Source: Picosynechococcus sp. PCC 7002
GTDB lineage: Bacteria > Cyanobacteriota > Cyanobacteriia > Cyanobacteriales > MRBY01
Length of the DNA stretch: 64,000 bases
Assembly (NCBI RefSeq): GCF_963860125.1
Contig: NZ_CAWLFA010000001.1
Location: 2,914,001 to 2,978,000, forward strand
Direction of reading: 5' to 3'
Numbering within the stretch: position 1 is the first letter of the stretch; each line of letters starts with the position of its first letter. A model generated the notes under the pieces. That model was not told where the DNA came from, did no database searches, and was given only the letters and a program-made list of their open reading frames with translations. The position numbers and the translations under genes are program-made. Below, in pieces: positions 15,220-22,468 of this stretch.

Positions 15220-16419
15220 ATGGGTCGCGCAGAAAAAGTTGTCCTCGCCTATTCCGGCGGTGTCGATACATCCGTTTGTATTCCCTATCTCATGCACGAA
15301 TGGGGTGTCAAGGAAGTAATTACCCTTGCCGCAGATTTAGGACAAGGCGAGGAGCTAGGCCCAATTAAACAAAAAGCCTTAAATTCTGGGGCTGTGGTTT
15401 CCCTCGTTGAAGATGGCCGCGAAGAATTTATTACCGATTACGCTTTCCCAGCGATTAAAGCCAATGCCCTCTACGAAAATCGCTATCCCCTCGCCACCGC
15501 TTTAGCGCGTCCCCTCATTGCGAAAATGCTCGTCCGGGCCGCCGAAAAATATGGGGCCGATGCCGTTGCCCACGGTTGTACCGCGAAAGGGAATGACCAA
15601 GTACGTTTCGACCTGGGGATTTTGGCGCAAAACCCAGAAATCAAAGTGCTCGCCCCAGCGCGGGAATGGGGCATGAGCCGGGAAGAAGCGATTACCTATG
15701 GTGAACAATATGGGCTGACCTTCCCCGTGAAAAAATCTTCGCCGTTTAGCATTGATAAAAACCTGCTCGGTCGCAGTATTGAGGCTGGCCCCCTCGAAGA
15801 TCCGATGTGCGAACCCCCCGAAGAGGTTTTTGAAATGGTGAAAGCTATTTCTGACACCCCCGATGAACCGGAATATTTAGAGATTGGCTTTGAAAAAGGC
15901 GTCCCGGTGATGGTGAATGGCGAAGCCCTTGGCCCGGTGGCTTTGATTTCCAAACTGAATGAGATCGTCGGAAACCATGGCATTGGCCGGATCGACATGA
16001 TCGAAAACCGCGTTGTGGGGATTAAATCCCGTGAAATTTATGAATCTCCGGCGATGTGTGTCCTGGTGGATGCCCACCGCGATTTGGAAAGTTTAACCCT
16101 CACCGCCGATGTGACCCAATATAAGCGCGGCATGGAGCAGACTTATTCCGAGTTGATTTATCGGGGTCTGTGGTTCTCGCCCCTGAAGCAAGCCGTGGAT
16201 GCGTTTATTGAGCAAACTCAGGAACGGGTTACGGGCGTTGTGCGCCTCAAACTCCATAAGGGTACGGCGCGGATTGTTGGCCGTCGTTCTGAAAAATCAA
16301 TTTACACGCCGGATCTGGCCACTTACGGGGCTGATGACAAGTTTAACCACGAGTCAGCAGAAGGGTTTATTTATATTTGGGGTCTGCCCACCCGTGTTTG
16401 GGCTCAGGCAAATAAGTAA
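15220..16419 (+). CDS. argG: Argininosuccinate synthase
   Basis: 399 residues, normal length. It joins citrulline and aspartate using ATP in arginine biosynthesis. The N-terminal ATP pyrophosphatase P-loop VVLAYSGGVDTSVCI is at residues 6-20; also seen are ALYENRYPLATALARPLIAK, HGCTAKGNDQVRFDLG, SPFSIDKNLLGRSIEAGPLE and the C-terminal KLHKGTARIVGRRSE. Cytoplasmic. It stands alone, with about 110 bp of upstream sequence after the DUF559 element and a dispersed repeat starting 5 bp after its stop that probably serves as terminator. Confidence 0.97.
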   Translation: MGRAEKVVLAYSGGVDTSVCIPYLMHEWGVKEVITLAADLGQGEELGPIKQKALNSGAVVSLVEDGREEFITDYAFPAIKANALYENRYPLATALARPLIAKMLVRAAEKYGADAVAHGCTAKGNDQVRFDLGILAQNPEIKVLAPAREWGMSREEAITYGEQYGLTFPVKKSSPFSIDKNLLGRSIEAGPLEDPMCEPPEEVFEMVKAISDTPDEPEYLEIGFEKGVPVMVNGEALGPVALISKLNEIVGNHGIGRIDMIENRVVGIKSREIYESPAMCVLVDAHRDLESLTLTADVTQYKRGMEQTYSELIYRGLWFSPLKQAVDAFIEQTQERVTGVVRLKLHKGTARIVGRRSEKSIYTPDLATYGADDKFNHESAEGFIYIWGLPTRVWAQANK

Positions 16420-16424
16420 ACGAA

Positions 16425-16558
16425 CACCCTCCGGTCTTCGACCACCTCCCTCTAGGGACACCCCTCTAGTTCTCCTCAAGGGAACACCCCTCTAACTCCC
16501 CTATGAGGGGAGAAGGCACCCTCCGCCTTCGGCACCTCCCTCAAGGGAGGATTTTTTT
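16425..16558 (-). repeat. Dispersed hairpin repeat, copy F (tandem, inverted), terminator-like
   Basis: Two or three degenerate units in inverse orientation directly after argG. The distal end reads CCTCCCTCAAGGGAGGATTT followed by more T residues on the plus strand, that is, a GC-rich perfect hairpin followed by a T-run (16535-16558). This has the form of a rho-independent terminator for argG. Confidence 0.85.
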
Positions 16559-16622
16559 AAGCGGCTTTGCTTCTGGGGAAGATTTATGATGGATAGGATG
16601 TAGATTATGGGCGATCGCCTGA

Positions 16623-17576
16623 ATGGAAATCACATTTTTAGGAACCAGTTCTGGTGTGCCGACCCGGGCACGCAATGTATCAGGTGTGGCGTTGCGATTA
16701 CCGCAGCGGGCCGAGGCTTGGCTCTTTGATTGTGGCGAAGGAACCCAGCACCAACTTCTCCGTAGTGATCTTCGTTCGTCCCAAATTAGCCGCATTTTTA
16801 TTACCCACATGCACGGCGATCATATCTTTGGGCTAATGGGTCTGATCGCCAGCATGGGCCTCGCGGGGACGGGACATCCCTTAGAAATCTATGGCCCCCC
16901 TGGTTTAGAAGAATATCTGCGGGCCTGTGAAAAGTATTCCTATATGCGCATTGGCGATCGCCTGCGGGTACATTTAGTCAAACCCGGCTTAGTCTTCGAA
17001 GACAAAGAATTTCAAGTGACCTGTTTACCGCTCAAACACCGGGTTACAGCCTTTGGGTATCGGGTGACTGAAAAGGATCGTCCCGGCCGATTTAACTTAG
17101 CAAAAGCACAAAAATTAGGGATTCCCCCTGGCCCCATTTATGGCGACCTCAAAAAAGGGAAAGTCGTCACCCTCGACGATGGTCGCAAAATCAACGGTTC
17201 AGACCTCTGTGGTCAACCGGAAATTGGCCGAAAAATGGTCTATTGTACCGACACCGTTTTTTGTGAGACGGCGGTGGAGTTAGCCCAGGATGCGGACGTC
17301 TTAATTCACGAGGCGACCTTTGCCCACAAGGATGCAGAGATGGCCTTTGATCGCCTCCATTCCACTTCGACGATGGCCGCCCAGGTTGCCCTTTTGGCCC
17401 AAGTGAAGCAACTAATCATGACCCACTTTAGCCCCCGTTATATGCCGGGAAATGAGCTGACGTTAGATGATCTTTTGGCTGAGGCCCAGGCGATTTTCCC
17501 CAAGACGATCATGGCGAAAGACTTTTTAAGTTATGCGATTCCGCGTCGCAAAGCCCTCGCCAAAAGCCTACATTAG
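16623..17576 (+). CDS. rnz: Ribonuclease Z
   Basis: 317 residues. A zinc-dependent metallo-beta-lactamase-fold endonuclease that matures tRNA 3' ends. Seen: MEITFLGTSSGVPTRARNVS at the start, DCGEGTQHQL, the histidine motif FITHMHGDHIFGLMG (about residue 60), the exosite region, YCTDTVFCETAVELA, HEATF, and the C-terminal LIMTHFSPRY. A GCGATCGC site lies just upstream of the ATG. The 3' end overlaps the convergent frp gene by 9 bp. Confidence 0.95.
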   Translation: MEITFLGTSSGVPTRARNVSGVALRLPQRAEAWLFDCGEGTQHQLLRSDLRSSQISRIFITHMHGDHIFGLMGLIASMGLAGTGHPLEIYGPPGLEEYLRACEKYSYMRIGDRLRVHLVKPGLVFEDKEFQVTCLPLKHRVTAFGYRVTEKDRPGRFNLAKAQKLGIPPGPIYGDLKKGKVVTLDDGRKINGSDLCGQPEIGRKMVYCTDTVFCETAVELAQDADVLIHEATFAHKDAEMAFDRLHSTSTMAAQVALLAQVKQLIMTHFSPRYMPGNELTLDDLLAEAQAIFPKTIMAKDFLSYAIPRRKALAKSLH

Positions 17577-17903
17577 GGTGAGGATGCGGATTTTTGAGAG
17601 TTTTTCGGCGGCTAAACCGTCTAATTCTTGCAGTTCTAACCAACCTTCTTTAATGAGTTGAGCGAAGGTAAAGACGAGGCTTTCGGGACTGAAATCGTAT
17701 TTGCCATCTAGATAATGCCGCCGGGCACTCAAAAAATCATTGAGCTGCCAAAGATCAGCGGGGTCTGCGGCGAGGGTTGCCTGGCGTTTTGCTTCGGCCA
17801 TCACTGCGGCAATTTCTCGGCGGTAGGATAATTCAAACGCTTCCTTGGCGATTGTTTTTTCTTGCAGTGACCATTGAGTATTCGCAGTGGGCATCGTTAG
17901 CAT
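17568..17903 (-). CDS. frp: Fluorescence recovery protein
   Basis: 111 residues (108 if Met4 at 17894 is used). FRP binds activated orange carotenoid protein, detaches it from phycobilisomes and speeds its return to the inactive form. The family core DLWQLNDFLSARRHYLDGKY is at residues 50-69 and the tail FAQLIKEGWLELQELDGL is typical. Compared with the Synechocystis protein as I recall it (WRLHDFLSARRH), the His before Asp is Asn here; the Asp and the second Arg, important for activity, are kept. It lies downstream of crtW and ocp on the same strand, which supports the assignment. About 200 bp separate it from crtW, so it may have its own promoter. Confidence 0.9.
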   Translation of the reverse strand: MLTMPTANTQWSLQEKTIAKEAFELSYRREIAAVMAEAKRQATLAADPADLWQLNDFLSARRHYLDGKYDFSPESLVFTFAQLIKEGWLELQELDGLAAEKLSKIRILTLM

Positions 17904-18104
17904 GGGTAAGTAAAAAAGTGAATTTTAAAATAAATATCGTTTTGACTTTAGTAAGTTCAAACTAATGGGCTAGATTATAATAAGTTATGTATCAAAAGCG
18001 CAGTCTAAATTCTCATAATTCCGCCATTTGGCGGCGATCGCCGAGACACGAATACCGCTCAAGCGAAGTGCTCACAGGAATTTAAGGTTTTTATTACAAT
18101 TTTG

Positions 18105-18845
18105 TTAAGAAACACCGTGATCCGGTAACTGAAACCAAGGTTCATGGGGATGATGATGGTGTTCTTCGTGAAATGTGCCGAAGTGGTAGCAGCTCAAAAA
18201 TGACCAAATTCGCCACCGAATTGACTGTTTACTGATGCGTTTAGGGGGAGAAGGGCGATCACGGTGGGGCAGATAAGTCCCAAAGAAAAACAGTTGCCAA
18301 GAACTGAGAAAAATCGGTAGCAGGCAAAACACAAAAAAATTTTCGTAGGGCACATGGCCCAGCACATTTAACGGTAAGGCGATCACCCCGAAAATTAGCA
18401 CAAATCCCCAAAACTGCCGCCACGCTAAATATTTCCCCATAAAATGCCAGTACCACAGCAGCGGATGGCGGTGCCGCCCATTGTGAAAGTCCGGGTCTCC
18501 GGATTGGGCGGGGTGGCGATGGTGCTTAGCATGGTTGCGAATGCAGTCTTTGTAGGACAAGCAAGCGTACAAGCTGACCCCCCAACGGCCCAGGCGATGG
18601 TTCCAACGGGGAGAACTCGGCAACAAATTACCGTGCATGGCGTCGTGGGCCAGGATAAATAAACCTGTGTGGAAAAAAGTTCTCACAAAAATTCCCGCAA
18701 CAATCCCAGGCCAGGACAGCCCCATTAGCGGATGACTCAACCAATACACAGCACTTCCCAGCCAAGCTGAGAAAATGGCGATCGCCCACAGTAGTCCCAG
18801 ACCCTCTTCTTGCCGCATCAATTTCAAAATATTGCCTCCAACCAC
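18105..18845 (-). CDS. crtW: Beta-carotene ketolase CrtW
   Basis: 246 residues; Met10 at 18818 is an alternative start. A membrane di-iron enzyme that adds keto groups to beta-carotene to give echinenone/canthaxanthin. The three histidine boxes are visible: HDAMHG (about 68), HAKHHRHP (about 105) and FHEEHHHHPHEPWF near the C terminus, set among four hydrophobic segments. Its product class is the chromophore of orange carotenoid protein, whose gene is directly upstream on the same strand, and frp is downstream, so the three genes form one functional cluster. A terminator-like hairpin separates it from ocp. Confidence 0.92.
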   Translation of the reverse strand: MVGGNILKLMRQEEGLGLLWAIAIFSAWLGSAVYWLSHPLMGLSWPGIVAGIFVRTFFHTGLFILAHDAMHGNLLPSSPRWNHRLGRWGVSLYACLSYKDCIRNHAKHHRHPAQSGDPDFHNGRHRHPLLWYWHFMGKYLAWRQFWGFVLIFGVIALPLNVLGHVPYENFFVFCLLPIFLSSWQLFFFGTYLPHRDRPSPPKRISKQSIRWRIWSFLSCYHFGTFHEEHHHHPHEPWFQLPDHGVS

Positions 18846-18856
18846 GCCATACTGAC

Positions 18857-18882
18857 AAAAAAACGCCCCAATTGGGACGTTA
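18857..18882 (-). terminator. Terminator-like hairpin between ocp and crtW
   Basis: On the minus strand AACGTCCCAATTGGGGCGTT (one mismatch) is followed by a run of seven T. It lies about 50 bp past the ocp stop and only 12 bp before the longer crtW start, so crtW is probably expressed by read-through or from a promoter overlapping this hairpin. Confidence 0.7.
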
Positions 18883-18930
18883 CCTAGGGATGAATTTATT
18901 GAGAATTAGGGCAATTCATCCAAGCATTCA

Positions 18931-19893
18931 CTACTTGCGCACAAGGTTGAGCAGTTCTTTCGCAGACGCGAGCAAATCAACGGCCACAAAGAAAATTTTC
19001 CCTTCCGGATTGAGGAGGAAGCGCCAAGCCACATTCATGCCTACCGCCGCACCGAACCAGGGCGTTTCACAGGTACCAGTGACTTTAATTTGGGTGTAAC
19101 CATCATCAGTGGGTTCTACAACCCCTTTCTTCGGGTTGAGCTTCAGATTTTGACATTCCTCTTGGAAGAAACGTAATACGGCATCTTTGCCGACAATCGG
19201 ACGCTGGAACGGCGGCTGGAGAGCACCATCTTCTGCAAAGAGGCTGATCAATGCCGGAAAATCATTAGCATTGAGGTTGGTCATGTACTGATTAATCGTG
19301 GGGTTATCGACACCTTCAATTTCGATTTTTTCCCGCTGTGCAATTTCCGTCGGCACGACAACCGGCTCAGAAACACGCTGATAGCCTTCCATCTTGGCTG
19401 GGTCAAAACCCATATCCACAACGGCATTTCTCAAAACCGTAATTTGTTGGCCGGGTTCGAGGCTACGGATCGTATCTAAAACCGCAGAAGCATTGGCAGA
19501 CAACTTGTAGCCAGCAGGAATTGGCGCAACACTGCCTTCTTCCATCCATTCGCCGAGGCGATACCAGAAACCGAGCTTAATATTTACAGACCAAGTCGCA
19601 TAGGTGCGGTTAATGGGCGTATCGATGCGGTTCGCCAGATCACACATCACCTGGGCTTGATCCTTAAAAGAGAGCTGCTTGATTTGCAAAAGGGTAGATT
19701 CTGCAAACTGCATATTTGCCGCACCAGGAGCAGCAATAGTGATTGACTTACCCATTTCTAGGTAAGCGAACCAAATTAATGCCAGTTGATCCTCTGCACT
19801 CAGCTGACTAAACCGAGCGCTGGTAGCCGGCACAACATCCGCAGTTAATGTACTGGGGAAAATGTTTCTTGCTGCATCGAGAGTATAAGGCAT
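18931..19893 (-). CDS. ocp: Orange carotenoid protein
   Basis: 320 residues, normal for OCP1. Blue-green light switches this ketocarotenoid protein to a form that quenches phycobilisome excitation. The N-terminal helical domain holds Y44 and W110 (KLGFWYRLGEW), both carotenoid ligands, and R155 for phycobilisome binding. The C-terminal NTF2-like domain (about 195-320) holds Y203 and W290, equivalent to Tyr201 and Trp288 of the Synechocystis protein with a two-residue shift from the linker. All key residues are therefore present. It is first in the ocp-crtW-frp cluster, transcribed away from tldD. Confidence 0.96.
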   Translation of the reverse strand: MPYTLDAARNIFPSTLTADVVPATSARFSQLSAEDQLALIWFAYLEMGKSITIAAPGAANMQFAESTLLQIKQLSFKDQAQVMCDLANRIDTPINRTYATWSVNIKLGFWYRLGEWMEEGSVAPIPAGYKLSANASAVLDTIRSLEPGQQITVLRNAVVDMGFDPAKMEGYQRVSEPVVVPTEIAQREKIEIEGVDNPTINQYMTNLNANDFPALISLFAEDGALQPPFQRPIVGKDAVLRFFQEECQNLKLNPKKGVVEPTDDGYTQIKVTGTCETPWFGAAVGMNVAWRFLLNPEGKIFFVAVDLLASAKELLNLVRK

Positions 19894-20128
19894 ACAGATG
19901 TGCTCCGTGTTATTTGAGTTTTTGTCCTTGAGTCAAGGTTAACACACAAAAACTTAACAATTGTTTACATCTTGAATAAGAATATGTTGGCGATCGCATT
20001 ACTTTTGATTAGCCAAAGTGGGAAACTTAGACAAGGCAAGCCTTTTGGATCTCACCGACACTTTCTCAATTATCTAAGGTCAATGTCAAAATTGTTCTAT
20101 GTTTAGCGCTCAGATTAAAGGGAAGGCA

Positions 20129-21514
20129 ATGGAGAAAATTGTGGCTGGGTACAAGGATCAGCTAACGGATCTGATCCAACGGTATAAAAATCAAGTGGAT
20201 TTTCTAGCGATTCGCTTGGAGCAGTCAGCGGGGAGCAGTATTGTCTTGCGGTCAAATAAGATCGAGACCCTCAGTGAAAGTACCTCCCTTGGGGGCCAGG
20301 TGCGCGTTTGTCACAAGGGCGGTTGGGGGTTTGCGGCCTTTAATAATCTCGAAAATCTGAAGCTTCGCATTGAAGAGGCGATCGCCGCCGCGATTTTAAT
20401 CGGTGATGATGAAACACTTTTGGCTCCCATTGACCCAATCCAAGCGGTTTGCTCTTTACCCCTAAGCGGAAGCGACCCACGCCACATCCCTTTACAACGG
20501 AAAAAAGAATTATGCGATCGCTACAGTGATTTGCTCTTGAGCCAGAGCGGTAAGATTACCAGCACCAGGGTCAGTTACGGCGACAATACCCAGCACATCA
20601 TCTTGGCGACTTCAGAGGGCACCCTGATCGAACAGTCCTGGGTTGATCTAGAAATGCGTTTTTCCGCCACAGCCCGTGATGGGGAAACGGTGCAAACGGG
20701 GCGGGAAACTACTGGATCCCGCAAAGCCTACGAAGATCTAGAAAACCTCGATGAGCAAGTTAAAGGCGCAGCCCAGCGGGCCGTTAACTCATTGACCCTC
20801 CCCACAGCCAAAGGCGGCACCTATACCGTTGTCATTGACCCCATTTTGACCGGGCTATTTGTCCACGAAGCCTTTGGGCATCTCTCCGAAGCGGATATGG
20901 CCTATGAAAATCCCGATCTTCTCGAAACCATGAGCATGGGCCGACAATTTGGTGGGGAAGATCTCCAGATTTTTGATGGAGCCGCCCCAGTAGGCCATCG
21001 CGGCAGTTATCTATATGATGATGAAGGCGTTCCGGCTACCACGACCCAATTGATTCAAGATGGCAAACTTGTGGGCCGCCTCCATTCCCGCGAAACCGCT
21101 GGCAAGCTCGATGAAAAACCCACAGGCAACGCCCGCTGTTTGAACTATCACTATCCGCCCATTGTCCGCATGACCAACACCTGGATCGAGCGGGGTAAAA
21201 CGCCCGTTGCCGACTTACCCACGGACATCAAAGAAGGAGTCTACGCGAAAAACTGGCTCGGCGGCATGACCAATGGCGAAATGTTTACTTTTAGCGCCGG
21301 GGAAGCTTGGATGATCCGCGATGGCAAAATTGCTGAACCCGTCAAGGATGTCACCCTCTCTGGCAACGTCTTTAAAACGTTAAAAAATATTGAGGCGATC
21401 GCCGACGATTTTTACTGGGACGAATCCGGTGGTTGCGGCAAGGGAGGCCAAAGCGGTTTACCCGTCGGTTGTGGCGGCCCTTCCCTGCGCATCCGTGATG
21501 TCGTCGTCGGCTAA
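20129..21514 (+). CDS. tldD: TldD family metalloprotease
   Basis: 461 residues from the ATG at 20129 (an upstream in-frame ATG at 20099 adds ten). The zinc motif HEAFGHLSEAD is at about residues 248-258. Other family features: SIVLRSNKIETLSES near the N terminus, GVPATTTQLIQDGKLVGRLH in the middle, and GGMTNGEMFTFSAGEAWMI near the C terminus. TldD works with TldE (PmbA) to cleave peptides into a chamber; known substrates in other bacteria include CcdA and modified-peptide precursors. No tldE/pmbA is adjacent in this window. A lone left half of the dispersed repeat starts right after the TAA. Confidence 0.93.
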   Translation: MEKIVAGYKDQLTDLIQRYKNQVDFLAIRLEQSAGSSIVLRSNKIETLSESTSLGGQVRVCHKGGWGFAAFNNLENLKLRIEEAIAAAILIGDDETLLAPIDPIQAVCSLPLSGSDPRHIPLQRKKELCDRYSDLLLSQSGKITSTRVSYGDNTQHIILATSEGTLIEQSWVDLEMRFSATARDGETVQTGRETTGSRKAYEDLENLDEQVKGAAQRAVNSLTLPTAKGGTYTVVIDPILTGLFVHEAFGHLSEADMAYENPDLLETMSMGRQFGGEDLQIFDGAAPVGHRGSYLYDDEGVPATTTQLIQDGKLVGRLHSRETAGKLDEKPTGNARCLNYHYPPIVRMTNTWIERGKTPVADLPTDIKEGVYAKNWLGGMTNGEMFTFSAGEAWMIRDGKIAEPVKDVTLSGNVFKTLKNIEAIADDFYWDESGGCGKGGQSGLPVGCGGPSLRIRDVVVG

Positions 21515-21556
21515 ACATCCTCCCTAGAGGGAGGTGCCGTAGGCGGAGGGTGCCAT
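21515..21556 (+). repeat. Dispersed hairpin repeat, copy G (left half only)
   Basis: CATCCTCCCTAGAGGGAGGT then GCCGTAGGCGGAGGGTGCC, directly after the tldD stop codon. The right half is absent. Confidence 0.82.
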
Positions 21557-21657
21557 TCGTGCCGCTACAACAAAGAATGTTGAATTTTCAAAATGCTTGT
21601 GCCAGCATAAAGAGGTTCTACCGGATAAAACCTGCCGGAGAATAGGAGGTGATGCCC

Positions 21658-21729
21658 ATGAATGACAGTAGTAACAACATGGGTCTCACAGTTAAAGTAA
21701 ATCGGCTGCGTGCCGGGGCTGTTCTCTAA
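21658..21729 (+). CDS. Short leader ORF (23 codons) inside the structured leader
   Basis: MNDSSNNMGLTVKVNRLRAG then AVL and TAA. A strong AGGAGGT (21644-21650) lies 7 nt before the ATG at 21658 (another in-frame ATG is at 21652). The ATG lies in a CCCATG...CATGGG hairpin, and the coding part covers one arm of the long-range pairing, so translation would change the fold. It could be a leader peptide or a chance frame. I know no family for it. Confidence 0.4.
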   Translation: MNDSSNNMGLTVKVNRLRAGAVL

Positions 21730-21812
21730 AATTTTGCTTACTCCGTTGAGTAGGTTAAGAGAGTCGGAGTTCCTTCCGGCAGTCAGATTTTAACTAAAGA
21801 GACCCGACTAGA

Positions 21813-21866
21813 CCGCCCTTGCTTCGTTATCGTAGAGATAACCCTAGTAAGGGCGGATAGTTTTTT
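21813..21866 (+). terminator. Intrinsic terminator just before the pterin dehydratase gene
   Basis: CCGCCCTT (21813-21820) pairs with AAGGGCGG (21849-21856), with an inner GTTATC/GATAAC stem and a GTAGA loop, followed by TAGTTTTTT. The ribosome-binding site of the next gene begins immediately after. A terminator in this position suggests transcription attenuation. Confidence 0.65.
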
Positions 21867-21882
21867 AGAGGAGGTTTTCTCC

Positions 21883-22161
21883 ATGGCAACCCGATTGACC
21901 GACACCGAAATCCAAGCACAATTGAGTCAATTTCCTGAATGGTCAAAGGTTGATAACAAAATTCAACGCCGATTTAAGTTCAAAAACTTTATTGAGGCCA
22001 TTGACTTTGTAAACAAACTCGTCGAACCGGCCGAAGCCGCCGACCATCACCCCGACATCGAGATTTCCTACAACAAAGTCACCGTAAACCTAACCACCCA
22101 TGACGCTGGCGGCCTTACCCAAAAAGATTTTGATCTCGCCGGAACTTTCGATCAACTGTAA
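21883..22161 (+). CDS. phhB: Pterin-4a-carbinolamine dehydratase
   Basis: 92 residues, the normal length. The family signature EAADHHPDIEISYNKVTVNL is at about 47-66, with the paired His and the Asp/Asn of the active site, and TTHDAGGLTQKDFDLAGTFD follows. The enzyme dehydrates 4a-hydroxytetrahydropterin and can act as a dimerisation cofactor in animals; its role in cyanobacteria, which have pterin-dependent enzymes and pterin glycosides, is less clear. A strong GAGGAGG precedes the ATG. The long structured leader suggests control at the RNA level. Confidence 0.93.
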   Translation: MATRLTDTEIQAQLSQFPEWSKVDNKIQRRFKFKNFIEAIDFVNKLVEPAEAADHHPDIEISYNKVTVNLTTHDAGGLTQKDFDLAGTFDQL

Positions 22162-22468
22162 ACGTCAAAAGCCGCCAACACCTCAAACAAAACCTTAAGG
22201 AAAAACATCTGGGAAGTTTTTAGATTTTCTATCTAGAAGAAAAAAAATAAGCGCAAGCACTCTATCGATTCAAAATCCAGGAGGCTATGCTGTAACATTT
22301 CTGACAAAACTTCTCAGGTAACTTTTACTTAATGGATAGGTAAAGGAATCATCAAAAAATTCTTATGACGAATCCATTCCCAATCCAAAATTTTGAGCTA
22401 ATATGATTGATACAAAGGCCTGATCTGAAATCTCAGAATCTAGTGCCTTAATGTGTGAGGAAAAACAA
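22162..22468. other. Intergenic region upstream of the porin gene
   Basis: 307 bp, AT-rich. It should hold the porin promoter and 5' leader; a TAATAT-like box is present near 22400, but no convincing -35 partner was found. I see no other gene and no strong hairpin. Confidence 0.35.

Larger units (their letters stand above)
21632..21866 (+). promoter_or_regulatory. Structured RNA leader of the pterin dehydratase gene (candidate attenuator)
   Basis: Several long complementary segments lie between tldD and the downstream gene. CTGCCGGA (21632-21639) pairs with TCCGGCAG (21775-21782). GGGTCTC plus AGTTAA (21681-21695) pairs with TTAACT plus GAGACCC (21790-21805). ACTCCG (21740-21745) pairs with CGGAGT (21765-21770). 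The first two are interleaved, so they form either a pseudoknot or two alternative folds. A terminator hairpin with U-run follows and then the ribosome-binding site. This is the layout of a riboswitch or attenuator, but I do not recognise a known class. Confidence 0.55.

Noticed and set aside
21632..21866. Leader considered as a tmRNA, 6S RNA, cobalamin or glutamine riboswitch
   Set aside because: No tRNA-like ends or tag frame typical of cyanobacterial tmRNA, no long open-bubble rod as in 6S RNA, and no B12 box or glnA core consensus could be found.
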